This document shows, piece after piece, positions 15,813 through 24,280 of a stretch of 32,202 nucleotides of DNA (the first letter of the stretch is position 1; every line of letters starts with the position of its first letter). A program made the position numbers and the translations under genes. Under the pieces are notes generated by a model. The model worked only from the letters and a program-made list of their open reading frames with translations, did no database searches and was not told the origin of the DNA. Source of the stretch: Actinomycetes bacterium (GTDB taxonomy: Bacteria > Actinomycetota > Acidimicrobiia > Acidimicrobiales > Palsa-688). The stretch is taken from NCBI GenBank assembly GCA_021808665.1, contig JAKBBA010000038.1:1-32202 (forward strand). Reading direction: 5' to 3'.

Positions 15813-16145
15813 GTGATCCCTCCCATTTCATCTCTTCCCGCAATTGGTTCCGGCACCGGAACCGCTGCTACGTCTCCAACTGCTGGCAGTGGACTATCTT
15901 CCTCGGCCGGCTCGTCAGGCGGATCTTCAGGAGGTTTCTCGAACAGCGTCACCAACGCGATCGACCAACTCCAACAGGTTCAGAACTCGGCGTCTAACTC
16001 AGCGGCACTCGCCGCGGCCGGTCAGGGCAACCTGGCAGACGCCATGATCGCCGCAACACAGGCGTCAGTGGATACCCAGGTGACGACTGCGGTAGCCAAC
16101 AAGGCGATAGCTGCGTTCACCCAGGTCATGAACATGCAGGTCTGA
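15813..16145 (+). CDS. fliE: Hook-basal body protein FliE
   Basis: FliE links the MS ring and the export gate to the rod. The C-terminal half has the family pattern QGNLADAMIAATQASVDTQV followed by VANKAIAAFTQVMNMQV, ending as FliE normally does. The first 45 residues are a Ser/Gly-rich low-complexity stretch (GSGLSSSAGSSGGSSGG), which is not conserved in the family. 110 residues; one Lys, no Arg. GTG start one base after the flgC stop, with AGGAAG upstream. Confidence 0.94.
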   Translation: MIPPISSLPAIGSGTGTAATSPTAGSGLSSSAGSSGGSSGGFSNSVTNAIDQLQQVQNSASNSAALAAAGQGNLADAMIAATQASVDTQVTTAVANKAIAAFTQVMNMQV

Positions 16146-16146
16146 T

Positions 16147-17733
16147 GTGTTCCCGGTACCGTCCAACGTAGTAGAACGGGCCCGCTCGGGAGTAAGACAG
16201 TTCGCCAGTGGTTTCACGCCCGGCCAGAAGGCTGTGACGGTAGCGGCGATCTTGGTAGCCATAGTCGGGGGCGGCGTACTCATGTCTGTCGCCGGTAAGC
16301 CCACCTATGCGCCCCTGTACACTAACCTGCAGGCCTCCGACGTAGCGAGCATTACCTCACAGCTGACCTCAGCGAAGGTTCCTTTCCAGCTCACCAACGG
16401 TGGAACCACCATCATGGTTCCACTAAATGACGTGAACGCCGAGCGAGTGAGCCTCGCCGCTGCGGGCCTGCCTGCGACGTCGACAGTCGGACTGTCATTG
16501 CTTGACAAGACGGGTATCACGACGTCGAACATGACCCAGCAGGCGGACTATCTGCAGGCTCTTCAGGGTGAGCTCGAACAGACCATCGACTCGATCTCGG
16601 GCGTCGCGTCCAGCCAGGTGAACATCGCTTTGCCGGCGAACCAGAACTTCTCACTCACCCAAGACAATCCCACCGGAGCATCTGTCTTGGTGACCATGTC
16701 GCAGGGACAGTCGCTTAGTAGTGGCGACGTCCAGGCGATAGTCCACCTCGTCGCTTCGAGCATTCCTAACCTCAATTCCGCTGACGTCACAGTTGCTGAC
16801 TCTAGCGGCGACCTTCTCGCGGGACCGGGTGTGACGGCAGGTGCGTCCGGCGGTGGCGGTCAGTCGACTTCGTACGACAGCGCTGTGGCAGCGAAGGTGG
16901 TGGACTATCTGGCTAGCGTGGTCGGAACTGGCAACGCCGACGTCCAAGTGAACGCGACCTTGGACTACTCACAAGTATCGACGACCACTAACAGTATACA
17001 GCTGGGTCCGAACGGTAAGCCAGTAAGCTTCTGCACTCAGAACCAGCAGAGCAGTCAGACGTACACGGGAACAGGGACCCCTCCTGGAGGTACGGCTGGC
17101 ACGGTCACGGCGACGACGGTAGCCGGGTCAACTGGGAACTACTCGAACACCACCTCTAACCAAACCTGCGAGACGAGCCAGCAGACACAGACCGTCCAAC
17201 AGGCTCCAGGAACGCTTAAGTCTGAGCAGGTGGCCGTTCTGATCAACTCGGCGGCTATACCCAAAGGCGTCAACTTGAAGGCACTGCAGGCAGGAGTGGC
17301 TGCCGCCGCTGGCATCAACACTGCGCGGGGTGACCAACTCGCGTTCTCGACGATGCCGTTCAATACGAGCGCAGCACAGCAAGCTGCGGCGGCAGCGAAA
17401 GCAGCGGCGGCATCAGGTCAGAGCAAGTCTCTCGACTCGCTGATCAAGACGGGCATCATCTTCTTGATAATCGCCCTCGTGCTGTTCATGCTGTGGCGCT
17501 CAGCCCGTAAGGCTCGGATGGCGCCAACGGTGCTCGGCCCAGCTGAGCTCGAGGCTCTCCGGGCAGCTCGGGAGTACAGCCCGACGGCGCTTATGCCGGC
17601 CTACGGCAGCCCGGAGCTGCCCGTGGGCGCACAGACGATTGCGATCAACGAGTTCGTAGATCATCAACCGGAGGACATAGCGAACATTCTGCGTATGTGG
17701 CTGGCGGACAGCCCGAGGAAGGCGGTGAGCTGA
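16147..17733 (+). CDS. fliF: Flagellar MS-ring protein FliF
   Basis: FliF forms the membrane ring on which the flagellum assembles. A first membrane helix lies at about 29-48 (VTVAAILVAIVGGGVLMSVA). Ring-building motifs follow: YAPLYTNLQASDVASI, LAAAGLP, and a domain with GELEQTIDSISGVASSQVNI. A second membrane helix is at about 435-451. The tail, INEFVDHQPEDIANILRMWL, is the conserved FliG-binding segment. 528 residues, normal. The extracytoplasmic insertion around 290-345 carries the protein's only two cysteines (C296, C341), which could form a disulfide. GTG start one base after fliE's stop. The end overlaps fliG by one base (TGATG). Confidence 0.96.
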   Translation: MFPVPSNVVERARSGVRQFASGFTPGQKAVTVAAILVAIVGGGVLMSVAGKPTYAPLYTNLQASDVASITSQLTSAKVPFQLTNGGTTIMVPLNDVNAERVSLAAAGLPATSTVGLSLLDKTGITTSNMTQQADYLQALQGELEQTIDSISGVASSQVNIALPANQNFSLTQDNPTGASVLVTMSQGQSLSSGDVQAIVHLVASSIPNLNSADVTVADSSGDLLAGPGVTAGASGGGGQSTSYDSAVAAKVVDYLASVVGTGNADVQVNATLDYSQVSTTTNSIQLGPNGKPVSFCTQNQQSSQTYTGTGTPPGGTAGTVTATTVAGSTGNYSNTTSNQTCETSQQTQTVQQAPGTLKSEQVAVLINSAAIPKGVNLKALQAGVAAAAGINTARGDQLAFSTMPFNTSAAQQAAAAAKAAAASGQSKSLDSLIKTGIIFLIIALVLFMLWRSARKARMAPTVLGPAELEALRAAREYSPTALMPAYGSPELPVGAQTIAINEFVDHQPEDIANILRMWLADSPRKAVS

Positions 17734-18737
17734 TGAAGAGTCTCACGGGAACCCAGAAGGCCGCTGTGGTCATAGCTCAGTTGGACGAGACACGGGCAGC
17801 GAGAGTTCTGCGCTCGATGAGCGAGACCGATGTGACGGCGATCATGACGGCGATGGTGGATCTGCCGACACTGGATACCGCCGATGTGGACAGCGTGCTG
17901 GCGGAGCTGAAGGTCCAAGCTGGCCAGTGCCTTCAAGTCTCGCAAGGTGGCTTGGAGGTTGCACGGAAGTTCCTCCGTGACCGTCTCGGCGCGGAGCGAG
18001 CCGAGGCCATCTTGGGTGAGCTCGTCGAGGACCGCGACGGCAATCCCCTTTCGTTCGTGCGTAGGATCGACATTCGCCAGCTGGGTAATCTCGTGTCAGA
18101 GGAACACCCTCAGACGGTGGCGGTGGTCCTCGCCCATCTGCAAGCAGAGGCGGCAGCCCAACTGCTCGCCGGAATGGACGAAGACGTCAGGGTCGACCTC
18201 ATCCGCCGTTTGGCGACGATGGGCCGCATCAGTCCGACGGTCATAAAGGAGCTGGCTGAGGTACTCGAGTCCAAGGCTGCTTCGTTGCTGAAGAACGGTG
18301 CCGCTCTAACCAGCCCGATCGGTGGCATGGAGTCTACCGTGGCGATCCTCAACCTTACAGACCGCACCACCGAGAAGCAGATCCTGAGTGGTCTGGAGGA
18401 GAAGGACCCCGCCCTGGCCGAGTCGATCCGCAACGAGATGTTCGTCTTCGACGACCTCAATGCTCTCGACGACCGTTCGATGCAGCTGATCCTTCGGCAC
18501 GTGGTTCCGAAGGATCTTGCCATCGCACTCAAGGCGGGTAGCGAGGAGATCCGGGAGCGCTTCATGCGGAACATGTCCGAGCGGGCATCCGAGGACCTCC
18601 TTGAGGAGATCGACTCGCTCGGTCCGACCCGCCTATCCCAGGTGGAGACGGCACAAAGCGCCATCGTCAAGATCGTCCGTGACCTGGAGGCGTCCGGGGA
18701 GATAGTCCTAGCCCGGGGTGACGATGAGTACGTCTAA
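17733..18737 (+). CDS. fliG: Flagellar motor switch protein FliG
   Basis: FliG sits on the FliF ring and receives torque from the stator. The N-terminal domain begins LTGTQKAAVVIAQLDETRAARVL. The middle domain carries the EHPQ motif (EEHPQTVAVVLAHL), followed later by MFVFDDL. The C-terminal torque domain contains IRERFMRNMSERASEDLLEEIDSLGP with the charged helix that meets MotA. 334 residues from the ATG at 17733, which overlaps the fliF stop as TGATG; a longer in-frame start at 17697 would only add residues inside fliF and is less likely. Charge content is normal, as expected of a cytoplasmic protein. Confidence 0.96.
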   Translation: MKSLTGTQKAAVVIAQLDETRAARVLRSMSETDVTAIMTAMVDLPTLDTADVDSVLAELKVQAGQCLQVSQGGLEVARKFLRDRLGAERAEAILGELVEDRDGNPLSFVRRIDIRQLGNLVSEEHPQTVAVVLAHLQAEAAAQLLAGMDEDVRVDLIRRLATMGRISPTVIKELAEVLESKAASLLKNGAALTSPIGGMESTVAILNLTDRTTEKQILSGLEEKDPALAESIRNEMFVFDDLNALDDRSMQLILRHVVPKDLAIALKAGSEEIRERFMRNMSERASEDLLEEIDSLGPTRLSQVETAQSAIVKIVRDLEASGEIVLARGDDEYV

Positions 18738-19386
18738 GTTCCACCATAGGCGCATCGTCAGGCGCGAAGAAGGTTTCGAGGCTCCGGTCGCCTCACTGGT
18801 GGCCAGGCGTAGAACAGTCGAGAGGTCCCAGGGCGTGAGCTTCGACGAGGAACTAGAGCAAGTGGGCCTTCGCGCCTGGCAGGAAGGCTACGACGCTGCA
18901 ACCGCCGAGTTCGCCAACGGTCAGGAGGCCACCCGGACAGCCCAGCTGCGCCGCCTGGCCGACGCGCTGTCCAACGCGGCCGGACGGGTCGCGGAGACCC
19001 GCAGGGAAAGTCTCGCTCTTGGGGAGGTCGAGGTTGTCGAGCTCGCCTGCCGGCTGGCGGAGGCGATCCTCCAACGCGAGCTGTCTCAGACTCGCCCCGC
19101 GCTGGAGTCGGCGACCCGAGCTTTGCGGCTGGTTCCCGAGGGGGAGGATCTCGTCGTCAAGGTGAACCCGGCCGACGAACTGACGGTCGAAGACATACAA
19201 GACCTCGTTCCAGAGGCCGCGATTAAGGTCGTCTCCGACCCCGCAGTAGAGATAGGCGGATGTGTCGTCGCAGCCGGTGCGTGCCGTATCGACGCTCAGA
19301 TCGGACCCGCCCTACAGAGGGCCCGTCGTGTGCTCGAGGAGCTCAGCTTGACGTCTCCGTCGACAGATGAGCCCGGAGTTCGTTGA
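18724..19386 (+). CDS. fliH: Flagellar export ATPase regulator FliH
   Basis: FliH is the peripheral stalk of the export ATPase; it holds FliI and links it to the C-ring. About 220 residues, with an early segment containing GLRAWQEGYDAATAEF, which resembles the FliH/YscL GxxxGxxxG-like region. A long helix (about 60-120) follows, then a C-terminal domain with DLVVKVNPADELTVEDIQ and VVSDPAVEIGGCVV, the conserved GGC/V strand of the V-ATPase E-subunit-like fold. I prefer ATG at 18724; GTG at 18718 is in frame two codons earlier. It overlaps fliG by 14 bases and fliI by one. Confidence 0.9.
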   Translation: MSTSKFHHRRIVRREEGFEAPVASLVARRRTVERSQGVSFDEELEQVGLRAWQEGYDAATAEFANGQEATRTAQLRRLADALSNAAGRVAETRRESLALGEVEVVELACRLAEAILQRELSQTRPALESATRALRLVPEGEDLVVKVNPADELTVEDIQDLVPEAAIKVVSDPAVEIGGCVVAAGACRIDAQIGPALQRARRVLEELSLTSPSTDEPGVR

Positions 19387-20729
19387 TGGCTCTCACAGAG
19401 TCAGTCCGGGTACGTCTGAGCCAGGCGGTCCGACCCCAGATCTCCGGTCAGGTCACCCGGATAGTAGGATTGCGCGTAGAGGTCGACGGGCTTCGAGCTG
19501 CGGTTGGAGATGCGTTGCGCATCTATCGCTCTGGTGGCGTGCTCGACGCTGAAGTCGTGGCGGTAGAAGGCTCTTCGCTTGCGTGCATGCCGCTGGGAGA
19601 TCTCCACGGCGTGCGCTTCGGGGACCGCGTCGACCCGGTCGGCGGTCCTCTGCAGATCATGGTTGGACCCGGGTTGCTCGGCAGAGTTCTCGACGGCCTC
19701 GGCAGGCCGATCGACGGCAGACCAATTGACGGCGAGTGGGACCAGGTACGGGTCAACGGTACACCGCCTCATCCGCTACGCAGGGATCTTGTGGACCGCC
19801 AGCTTGCTCTTGGGGTCAAAGCTTTGGACACACTCGTGCCGTGCGGGCGGGGTCAGCGACTCGGGATCTTTGCAGGTTCCGGCGTAGGCAAGTCCAGCTT
19901 GCTGTCGATGATCACTCGGGGCACCAACGCCACGGTGGCTGTGCTCGCCCTCGTCGGAGAACGCGGTCGTGAGGTGAACGAGTTCATCAGCCACGACCTC
20001 GGCGAGGAAGGCCTGGCTCGGTCGGTGGTGGTGGTCGCCACGTCCGACGAGCCGGCGATGGTACGTATCCGGGCAGCTTTCACGGCGACTCGGATAGCGG
20101 AATGGTTCCGCGACCAAGGACACGACGTGGTTTTGATGATGGACTCGGTAACCCGTTTCGCTATGGCCCAACGCGAGGTTGGTCTCTCGGCGGGGGAGCC
20201 GCCCGCCACGCGCGGCTACCCACCGTCGGTGTTCTCCCTACTTCCGAAACTCCTGGAGCGGGCGGGGGCTGGCGAGGTCGGTTCGATAACAGGCCTTTAT
20301 ACGGTGCTCGTCGATGGCGACGACATGAACGAGCCCATAGCTGACACGACACGCTCGATCCTCGACGGCCACATCGTGCTATCAAGGCGTCTCGCTACTT
20401 CCGGGCACTTTCCGAGCATCGAGGTCCTCGACTCGGTATCCAGGGTGGAGCCTATGATCACAACCCCAGAGCAACGCGCTCTCAGCGCCGACATGAGGCG
20501 ACTCCTTGCCGCCTATCGAGACGCCCGGGACCTGATCGAGATAGGGGCCTACGTGCCGGGAACCAACCCGATCGTGGACCGGGCAGTCAGCCTACGCGAC
20601 GATCTGGACGCGTTCCTTCAGCAGCGCAAGAGCGAGATCGTGCCCTCCGAGGAGGCCTGGCGCCTGCTGGGAGACGTTCTGAGCGAGCAGCCCAAGGCCG
20701 GCGCCGAACTAGCCGAGGTAGTCCGATGA
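19386..20729 (+). CDS. fliI: Flagellar export ATPase FliI
   Basis: FliI hydrolyses ATP to unload chaperones and unfold export substrates. It has the F1-beta-like fold: an N-terminal barrel (about 15-90), Walker A GSGVGKSS (164-171), the VGERGREVNEF motif, Walker B VVLMMDSVTRFAMAQREV with D253, and the FliI/type III hallmark GEPPATRGYPPSVFSLLPKL. 447 residues from the ATG at 19386, which overlaps the fliH stop (TGATG); an in-frame TTG lies one codon earlier. The end overlaps fliJ by 4 bases (ATGA). Complete and apparently functional. Confidence 0.97.
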   Translation: MALTESVRVRLSQAVRPQISGQVTRIVGLRVEVDGLRAAVGDALRIYRSGGVLDAEVVAVEGSSLACMPLGDLHGVRFGDRVDPVGGPLQIMVGPGLLGRVLDGLGRPIDGRPIDGEWDQVRVNGTPPHPLRRDLVDRQLALGVKALDTLVPCGRGQRLGIFAGSGVGKSSLLSMITRGTNATVAVLALVGERGREVNEFISHDLGEEGLARSVVVVATSDEPAMVRIRAAFTATRIAEWFRDQGHDVVLMMDSVTRFAMAQREVGLSAGEPPATRGYPPSVFSLLPKLLERAGAGEVGSITGLYTVLVDGDDMNEPIADTTRSILDGHIVLSRRLATSGHFPSIEVLDSVSRVEPMITTPEQRALSADMRRLLAAYRDARDLIEIGAYVPGTNPIVDRAVSLRDDLDAFLQQRKSEIVPSEEAWRLLGDVLSEQPKAGAELAEVVR

Positions 20730-21181
20730 AAAGATACCATTTCTCGCTGGAGCCGGTTCTGCGCGCCCGGCGGGCGCAGGAGGAGGCCGCCCGTCAGAGC
20801 CTCGCCGCCGCCAACCATCATCTCCGTCGAGCTCAGTCCCGGCGCGACGCGGCTTTGGACGCCTACCGGATCGTGACCTCTTCGGCGTTACGTGGCCCGG
20901 GGGATAGGGATGCCTTCCTCGACGACAGAAGCCGGCAGCTGCGCCTAGCCGAAGCGGTCGAGGAGGCTTCGAAGCTGGTGGTGCAGTGTGAGGAGGAGAC
21001 AGAATCGTGCTACTCGGCGTGGGTGCTCGCCGGCCAGAGAGTGGCCTCCCTTGAGCGCCTCGACGAGCGACGCAGATCCGAGTGGTCTTACTCGGAGGCG
21101 AGGGCGGAGGCGGCGTCGGTGGACGACATCGTCAACGCAAGGTGGGACAGGCAGCCCTCGTCGGGGGTGAGGCCCAAGTGA
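20726..21181 (+). CDS. fliJ: Flagellar export protein FliJ
   Basis: FliJ is the central coiled-coil stalk between the FliI ring and FlhA. The 151-residue protein is an almost continuous charged helix, beginning MKRYHFSLEPVLRARRAQEE, which matches the FliJ pattern (F.L..VL..R...E). A coiled coil at about 10-125 returns on itself around the less ordered ALRGPGDRDAFLDD. Start and stop overlap fliI and the next gene by 4 bases each, so it is translationally coupled. Sequence conservation in FliJ is low, so the assignment rests on N-terminus, coiled coil and position. Confidence 0.9.
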   Translation: MKRYHFSLEPVLRARRAQEEAARQSLAAANHHLRRAQSRRDAALDAYRIVTSSALRGPGDRDAFLDDRSRQLRLAEAVEEASKLVVQCEEETESCYSAWVLAGQRVASLERLDERRRSEWSYSEARAEAASVDDIVNARWDRQPSSGVRPK

Positions 21182-22371
21182 CCGCGACACCCGCTGTGAC
21201 TTCGAATCCGGCGCTGACGGTGGGAGCCATCCAGCAGTTCGCTGCGCAACTGAGCGGCATCGGAAGTCAGCTTTCGGCCGCTGCGTCGACCGGCGATTTC
21301 GCCTCGGTGCTGTCGCAGGTGAACTCGGAGATCACTTCCATCCAGGATGGAGGCAGCCTGAGCCCCGCCTCGAATGCCTCGGCCGGCCCGAGCAGCGGCG
21401 CCGGCCTGAGCGGTTCGTCTCCGGGAGCCCTGTCGTCAGGGTCGCTCGGGCTCTTGACCTCGCTCGTTGGTGGAACAAGCGCTGGCGCGTCTACCGCAGC
21501 GTCTTCCCAGGGTCAGTTGAGCGGGTCGGCCGTCGTAGCCGACGCTGCGAAGTATCTCGGCACCCCATACCAGTGGGGGGGGACGAGCCCCTCGACCGGG
21601 TTCGACTGTTCCGGCTTGGTACAGACCGTCTTCGCCGATCTCGGGGTGAGCCTGCCACGGACGAGTCAGGAGCAGGCTACCTCGGGGGTGGCGGTACCGA
21701 GCCTCGCCCAGGCCCAACCCGGAGACCTCGTCTTCTTCGCTGGTTCCGACGGGACAGCGACCAGTCCAGGTCACGTCGGCATCTACATCGGCAACGGCCA
21801 GATGATCGATGCACCGCAGAGCGGCTCGACGGTGCAAGTTCAAGCAGTCGGCCAGCCTGTGGCGATCCGGCGCATCGTTGAAGCTACCCCGGGAGTAACG
21901 ACCTCGCAGAGCTCTGCGGGTTCGGTTCTGGCAACCTCGAACGGATCGGCGACTAACGCGGCGATGGACGCCCTGGGCGTTCCGTCCTCCTACCAACCCC
22001 TGTTCGAGTCTGCAGGCCAGACGTACGGTGTCAGCCCGGTCCTCCTAGCGGCAGTAGCCAAGCAGGAGTCCGGGTTCAACCCGACTGCTCAGAGCGGCGC
22101 GGGTGCCGTGGGACTGATGCAGCTCATGCCGGCCACGGCCGCCGGCCTTGGGGTGACACCACTCGACCCGACCTCCGCCATAGACGGAGCGGCACAGCTT
22201 CTGAGTAGCTACTTGACCGACTACGGTGGTTCTGTCCCACTGGCGCTGGCCGCCTACAACGCGGGTCCTGCGGCTGTCGCTTCGTACGGCGGAGTGCCGC
22301 CTTACGCTGAGACTCAGAACTACGTCTCGAGCATCACCTCGATGCTGTCCAACGTCGGGGTCCTGGCGTGA
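21178..22371 (+). CDS. Flagellum-linked peptidoglycan hydrolase: NlpC/P60 endopeptidase fused to lytic transglycosylase
   Basis: Two wall-cutting domains in one 397-residue protein. An N-terminal 110 residues, rich in Ser/Gly/Ala, lacks any signal peptide. The NlpC/P60 domain (about 115-235) has YLGTPYQWGG, the catalytic Cys in FDCSGL (C144), and His in GHVGIYIG (H199). The transglycosylase (SLT) domain (about 265-395) has catalytic Glu in AKQESGFNP (E297), GAVGLMQLMPATA and LAAYNAGPAAV. Both active sites look intact. The start is GTG at 21178 overlapping the fliJ stop (GTGA); a longer frame from 21082 lies inside fliJ. It sits between fliJ and fliK in the coupled operon, and no flgJ is seen. 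I infer that it is exported by the flagellar secretion system and opens the wall for the rod. Like the other external proteins it has few basic residues (three Arg, two Lys). Confidence 0.93.
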   Translation: MTATPAVTSNPALTVGAIQQFAAQLSGIGSQLSAAASTGDFASVLSQVNSEITSIQDGGSLSPASNASAGPSSGAGLSGSSPGALSSGSLGLLTSLVGGTSAGASTAASSQGQLSGSAVVADAAKYLGTPYQWGGTSPSTGFDCSGLVQTVFADLGVSLPRTSQEQATSGVAVPSLAQAQPGDLVFFAGSDGTATSPGHVGIYIGNGQMIDAPQSGSTVQVQAVGQPVAIRRIVEATPGVTTSQSSAGSVLATSNGSATNAAMDALGVPSSYQPLFESAGQTYGVSPVLLAAVAKQESGFNPTAQSGAGAVGLMQLMPATAAGLGVTPLDPTSAIDGAAQLLSSYLTDYGGSVPLALAAYNAGPAAVASYGGVPPYAETQNYVSSITSMLSNVGVLA

Positions 22372-23708
22372 CCGCCATGCCGGCCAACGTGGCTTCCACT
22401 TTGACGGTGGCGACGGACGCCAATCAAACCTCCAAACCAGCCGGTACTTCTGGGAAGACATCTCAGGCGAGGTGGCTACCTAGCGGGTCCGAGACTGGCG
22501 TCATGCCGGTAGGAGCGAAACCCTCAGCAGTTACTGACTTCAAGAGCCACCTCGACGGCGTCACCAAGTCGAAGTCGCAGGGTAACTCGCCGGAAGCCGG
22601 CGCGTCTGCGAAGAAGCGCTCGCGCAGCGAGAAAGCACTCAAGCTGTCCAGCTCTGGCGAACCGAAGGGAAACCCCGTAGTAGCTGGAACGGCTACAGAG
22701 GTGTCAGCCTCGACTTCAGCAGCCCCGAGTCGGGACGCCACCCGGGGGGCTGCGGCACAGCCCGTGAGTTCCCAGACCACACCGCTCGCAGCTACAGCTG
22801 CGACCGATCCTGCCTCCAATGGAACTCGCGCTGCCTCTATGACCGCTACTGTCTCCAAGGGGACGTCACAAACGACATCAGCTATGGATCTGGCACCTCA
22901 GATCCTGGGCACGGCGCCGCAGTCCCCATCCCCTTCCGTGTCCGGCGCACGATCTGTCTCGCCTCGCACTCCTACCTCCCCACCACCAGTTTCCTCGGTT
23001 GTCCCGTCGGAGAGTCCCACGGCCGTAGCTGGCCAAGTGCTCCGAGGTCCGACACCTGCTCGAGGTGGCGTCCAAGGCGGTGAAGGGCTGAAGAGAGATG
23101 TGGCTTCGGCTCCACAACAGACAGTCAGAACTGTCGCCCTACAGACCGGTTCGGCAGAGTTGGCACAGAGTCCCGCCCGCGTCCAGAGCTCCTCCGGATT
23201 GCCCTCCGGTGGGTTGGGTATCGCGGCCGTCCCATCGACGTCGGCCCAAGCTCATCCGGCGCCAGCGCCGGTCTCCGCTTCGGTTTCGGTCCAAGCTTCG
23301 CCAGGTTCCACGGCGGTCAGCTCTCAATCACAGCAGATGCTGTCGGTACTGTCACCGGTGCTTAACCGGCCAAACGGTACGCACCAAATATCTATTGAGA
23401 TGCATCCGGCCGACCTCGGGACCATACAGGCTACCGTAACAGTCCAATCGGGTCACGTGACGGTCGAGCTTCATGCCGACCATCCAGGCGCACGCCAGGT
23501 CCTCGGGACCGCGTTGCCGGATCTGCGCCAGCAACTCGGATCGGGAGGGCGACACGCTGACGTCTTTCTGGCCGGCGGCACAAAAGGTCGAATCCCAGGG
23601 AGTCCGTCGCAGTCGAGCCTTGCAACGCAGTCCGGTGCTGCACGCAGCTCTCTTCTGGTCACCTCTCAAGGGGTCAATGCCAGGACATCAGTAGACCTTC
23701 GACTCTAG
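22368..23708 (+). CDS. fliK: Hook-length control protein FliK
   Basis: FliK measures the hook during export and switches FlhB specificity from rod/hook to filament substrates. The first 320 residues are a Ser/Thr/Pro/Ala-rich, disordered ruler segment with basic patches (AKKRSRSEKALKL). The C-terminal Flg_hook domain (about 325-425) has QQMLSVLSPVLNRPNG, the signature ISIEMHPADLGTIQATVTVQ, VELHADHPGARQVLGTALPD and LRQQLGSGG. 446 residues. GTG start overlaps the previous stop by 4 bases. Unlike the axial proteins it keeps a normal number of Lys/Arg, mostly in the N-terminal part. The ruler segment diverges fast, so the assignment rests on the C-terminal domain and position. Confidence 0.92.
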   Translation: MTAMPANVASTLTVATDANQTSKPAGTSGKTSQARWLPSGSETGVMPVGAKPSAVTDFKSHLDGVTKSKSQGNSPEAGASAKKRSRSEKALKLSSSGEPKGNPVVAGTATEVSASTSAAPSRDATRGAAAQPVSSQTTPLAATAATDPASNGTRAASMTATVSKGTSQTTSAMDLAPQILGTAPQSPSPSVSGARSVSPRTPTSPPPVSSVVPSESPTAVAGQVLRGPTPARGGVQGGEGLKRDVASAPQQTVRTVALQTGSAELAQSPARVQSSSGLPSGGLGIAAVPSTSAQAHPAPAPVSASVSVQASPGSTAVSSQSQQMLSVLSPVLNRPNGTHQISIEMHPADLGTIQATVTVQSGHVTVELHADHPGARQVLGTALPDLRQQLGSGGRHADVFLAGGTKGRIPGSPSQSSLATQSGAARSSLLVTSQGVNARTSVDLRL

Positions 23709-23726
23709 CTCTTTCAAGGAGATGCC

Positions 23727-24233
23727 ATGTCTTTCGTAGTGCCCACGTCCGGCTCAAGCGCCAGCCAGAGCGCTAGCTCGTCAAGTGCGGCAGGTGCAAC
23801 CTCGGCGACGAGTGGCCTGAACCAGCTTGACAATACCCAGACCTTCCTCAACCTGCTGGTTGCGCAGTTGAAGAACCAGGATCCAAGCAATCCTACTGAC
23901 CCCACTTCGTTCATGACGGAGATCGCCCAACTGACCGCCGTGCAGTCGCAGACCACTCTCAATGCTGAAGAGCAGACCGTGGCGGCAGACTCGATGCTTG
24001 GTCAGAAGATCACAGGTACCGGTGCTGGAGGCCAGAGCGTGTCCGGGACTGTTACGTCCGTGCTGCTCAACTCCTCTGGCCCTCCCCAGCTAACCCTGGC
24101 CGGACAGAGCGGATCTGTCGCCCTGGACCAGGTAACCCAGGTATCCAGCGCTAACGGATCAGCTGTATCGGCCGCAGCGTCATCTGCTAGCACGGCGTCA
24201 GCCGGCACTAGCTCGCCCTCAACTTCAAGCTGA
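23727..24233 (+). CDS. flgD: Hook-cap scaffolding protein FlgD
   Basis: FlgD caps the growing hook and is lost when the hook is finished. The conserved N-terminal region is QTFLNLLVAQLKNQDPSNPT followed by SFMTEIAQLTAVQSQ, which is diagnostic. After it comes a small beta domain (about 88-142; QKITGTGAGGQSVSGTVTSV, then LTLAGQSGSVALDQVTQV) like the short FlgD of Gram-positive bacteria, and then a Ser/Ala-rich tail. 168 residues. Two Lys and no Arg. ATG at 23727 follows AAGGAGA. It starts 18 bases after fliK. Confidence 0.93.
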   Translation: MSFVVPTSGSSASQSASSSSAAGATSATSGLNQLDNTQTFLNLLVAQLKNQDPSNPTDPTSFMTEIAQLTAVQSQTTLNAEEQTVAADSMLGQKITGTGAGGQSVSGTVTSVLLNSSGPPQLTLAGQSGSVALDQVTQVSSANGSAVSAAASSASTASAGTSSPSTSS

Positions 24234-24280
24234 CCCAAGATCACCAAGAACTAGCACTTCTCACCTGAAAGGATGCCCCA

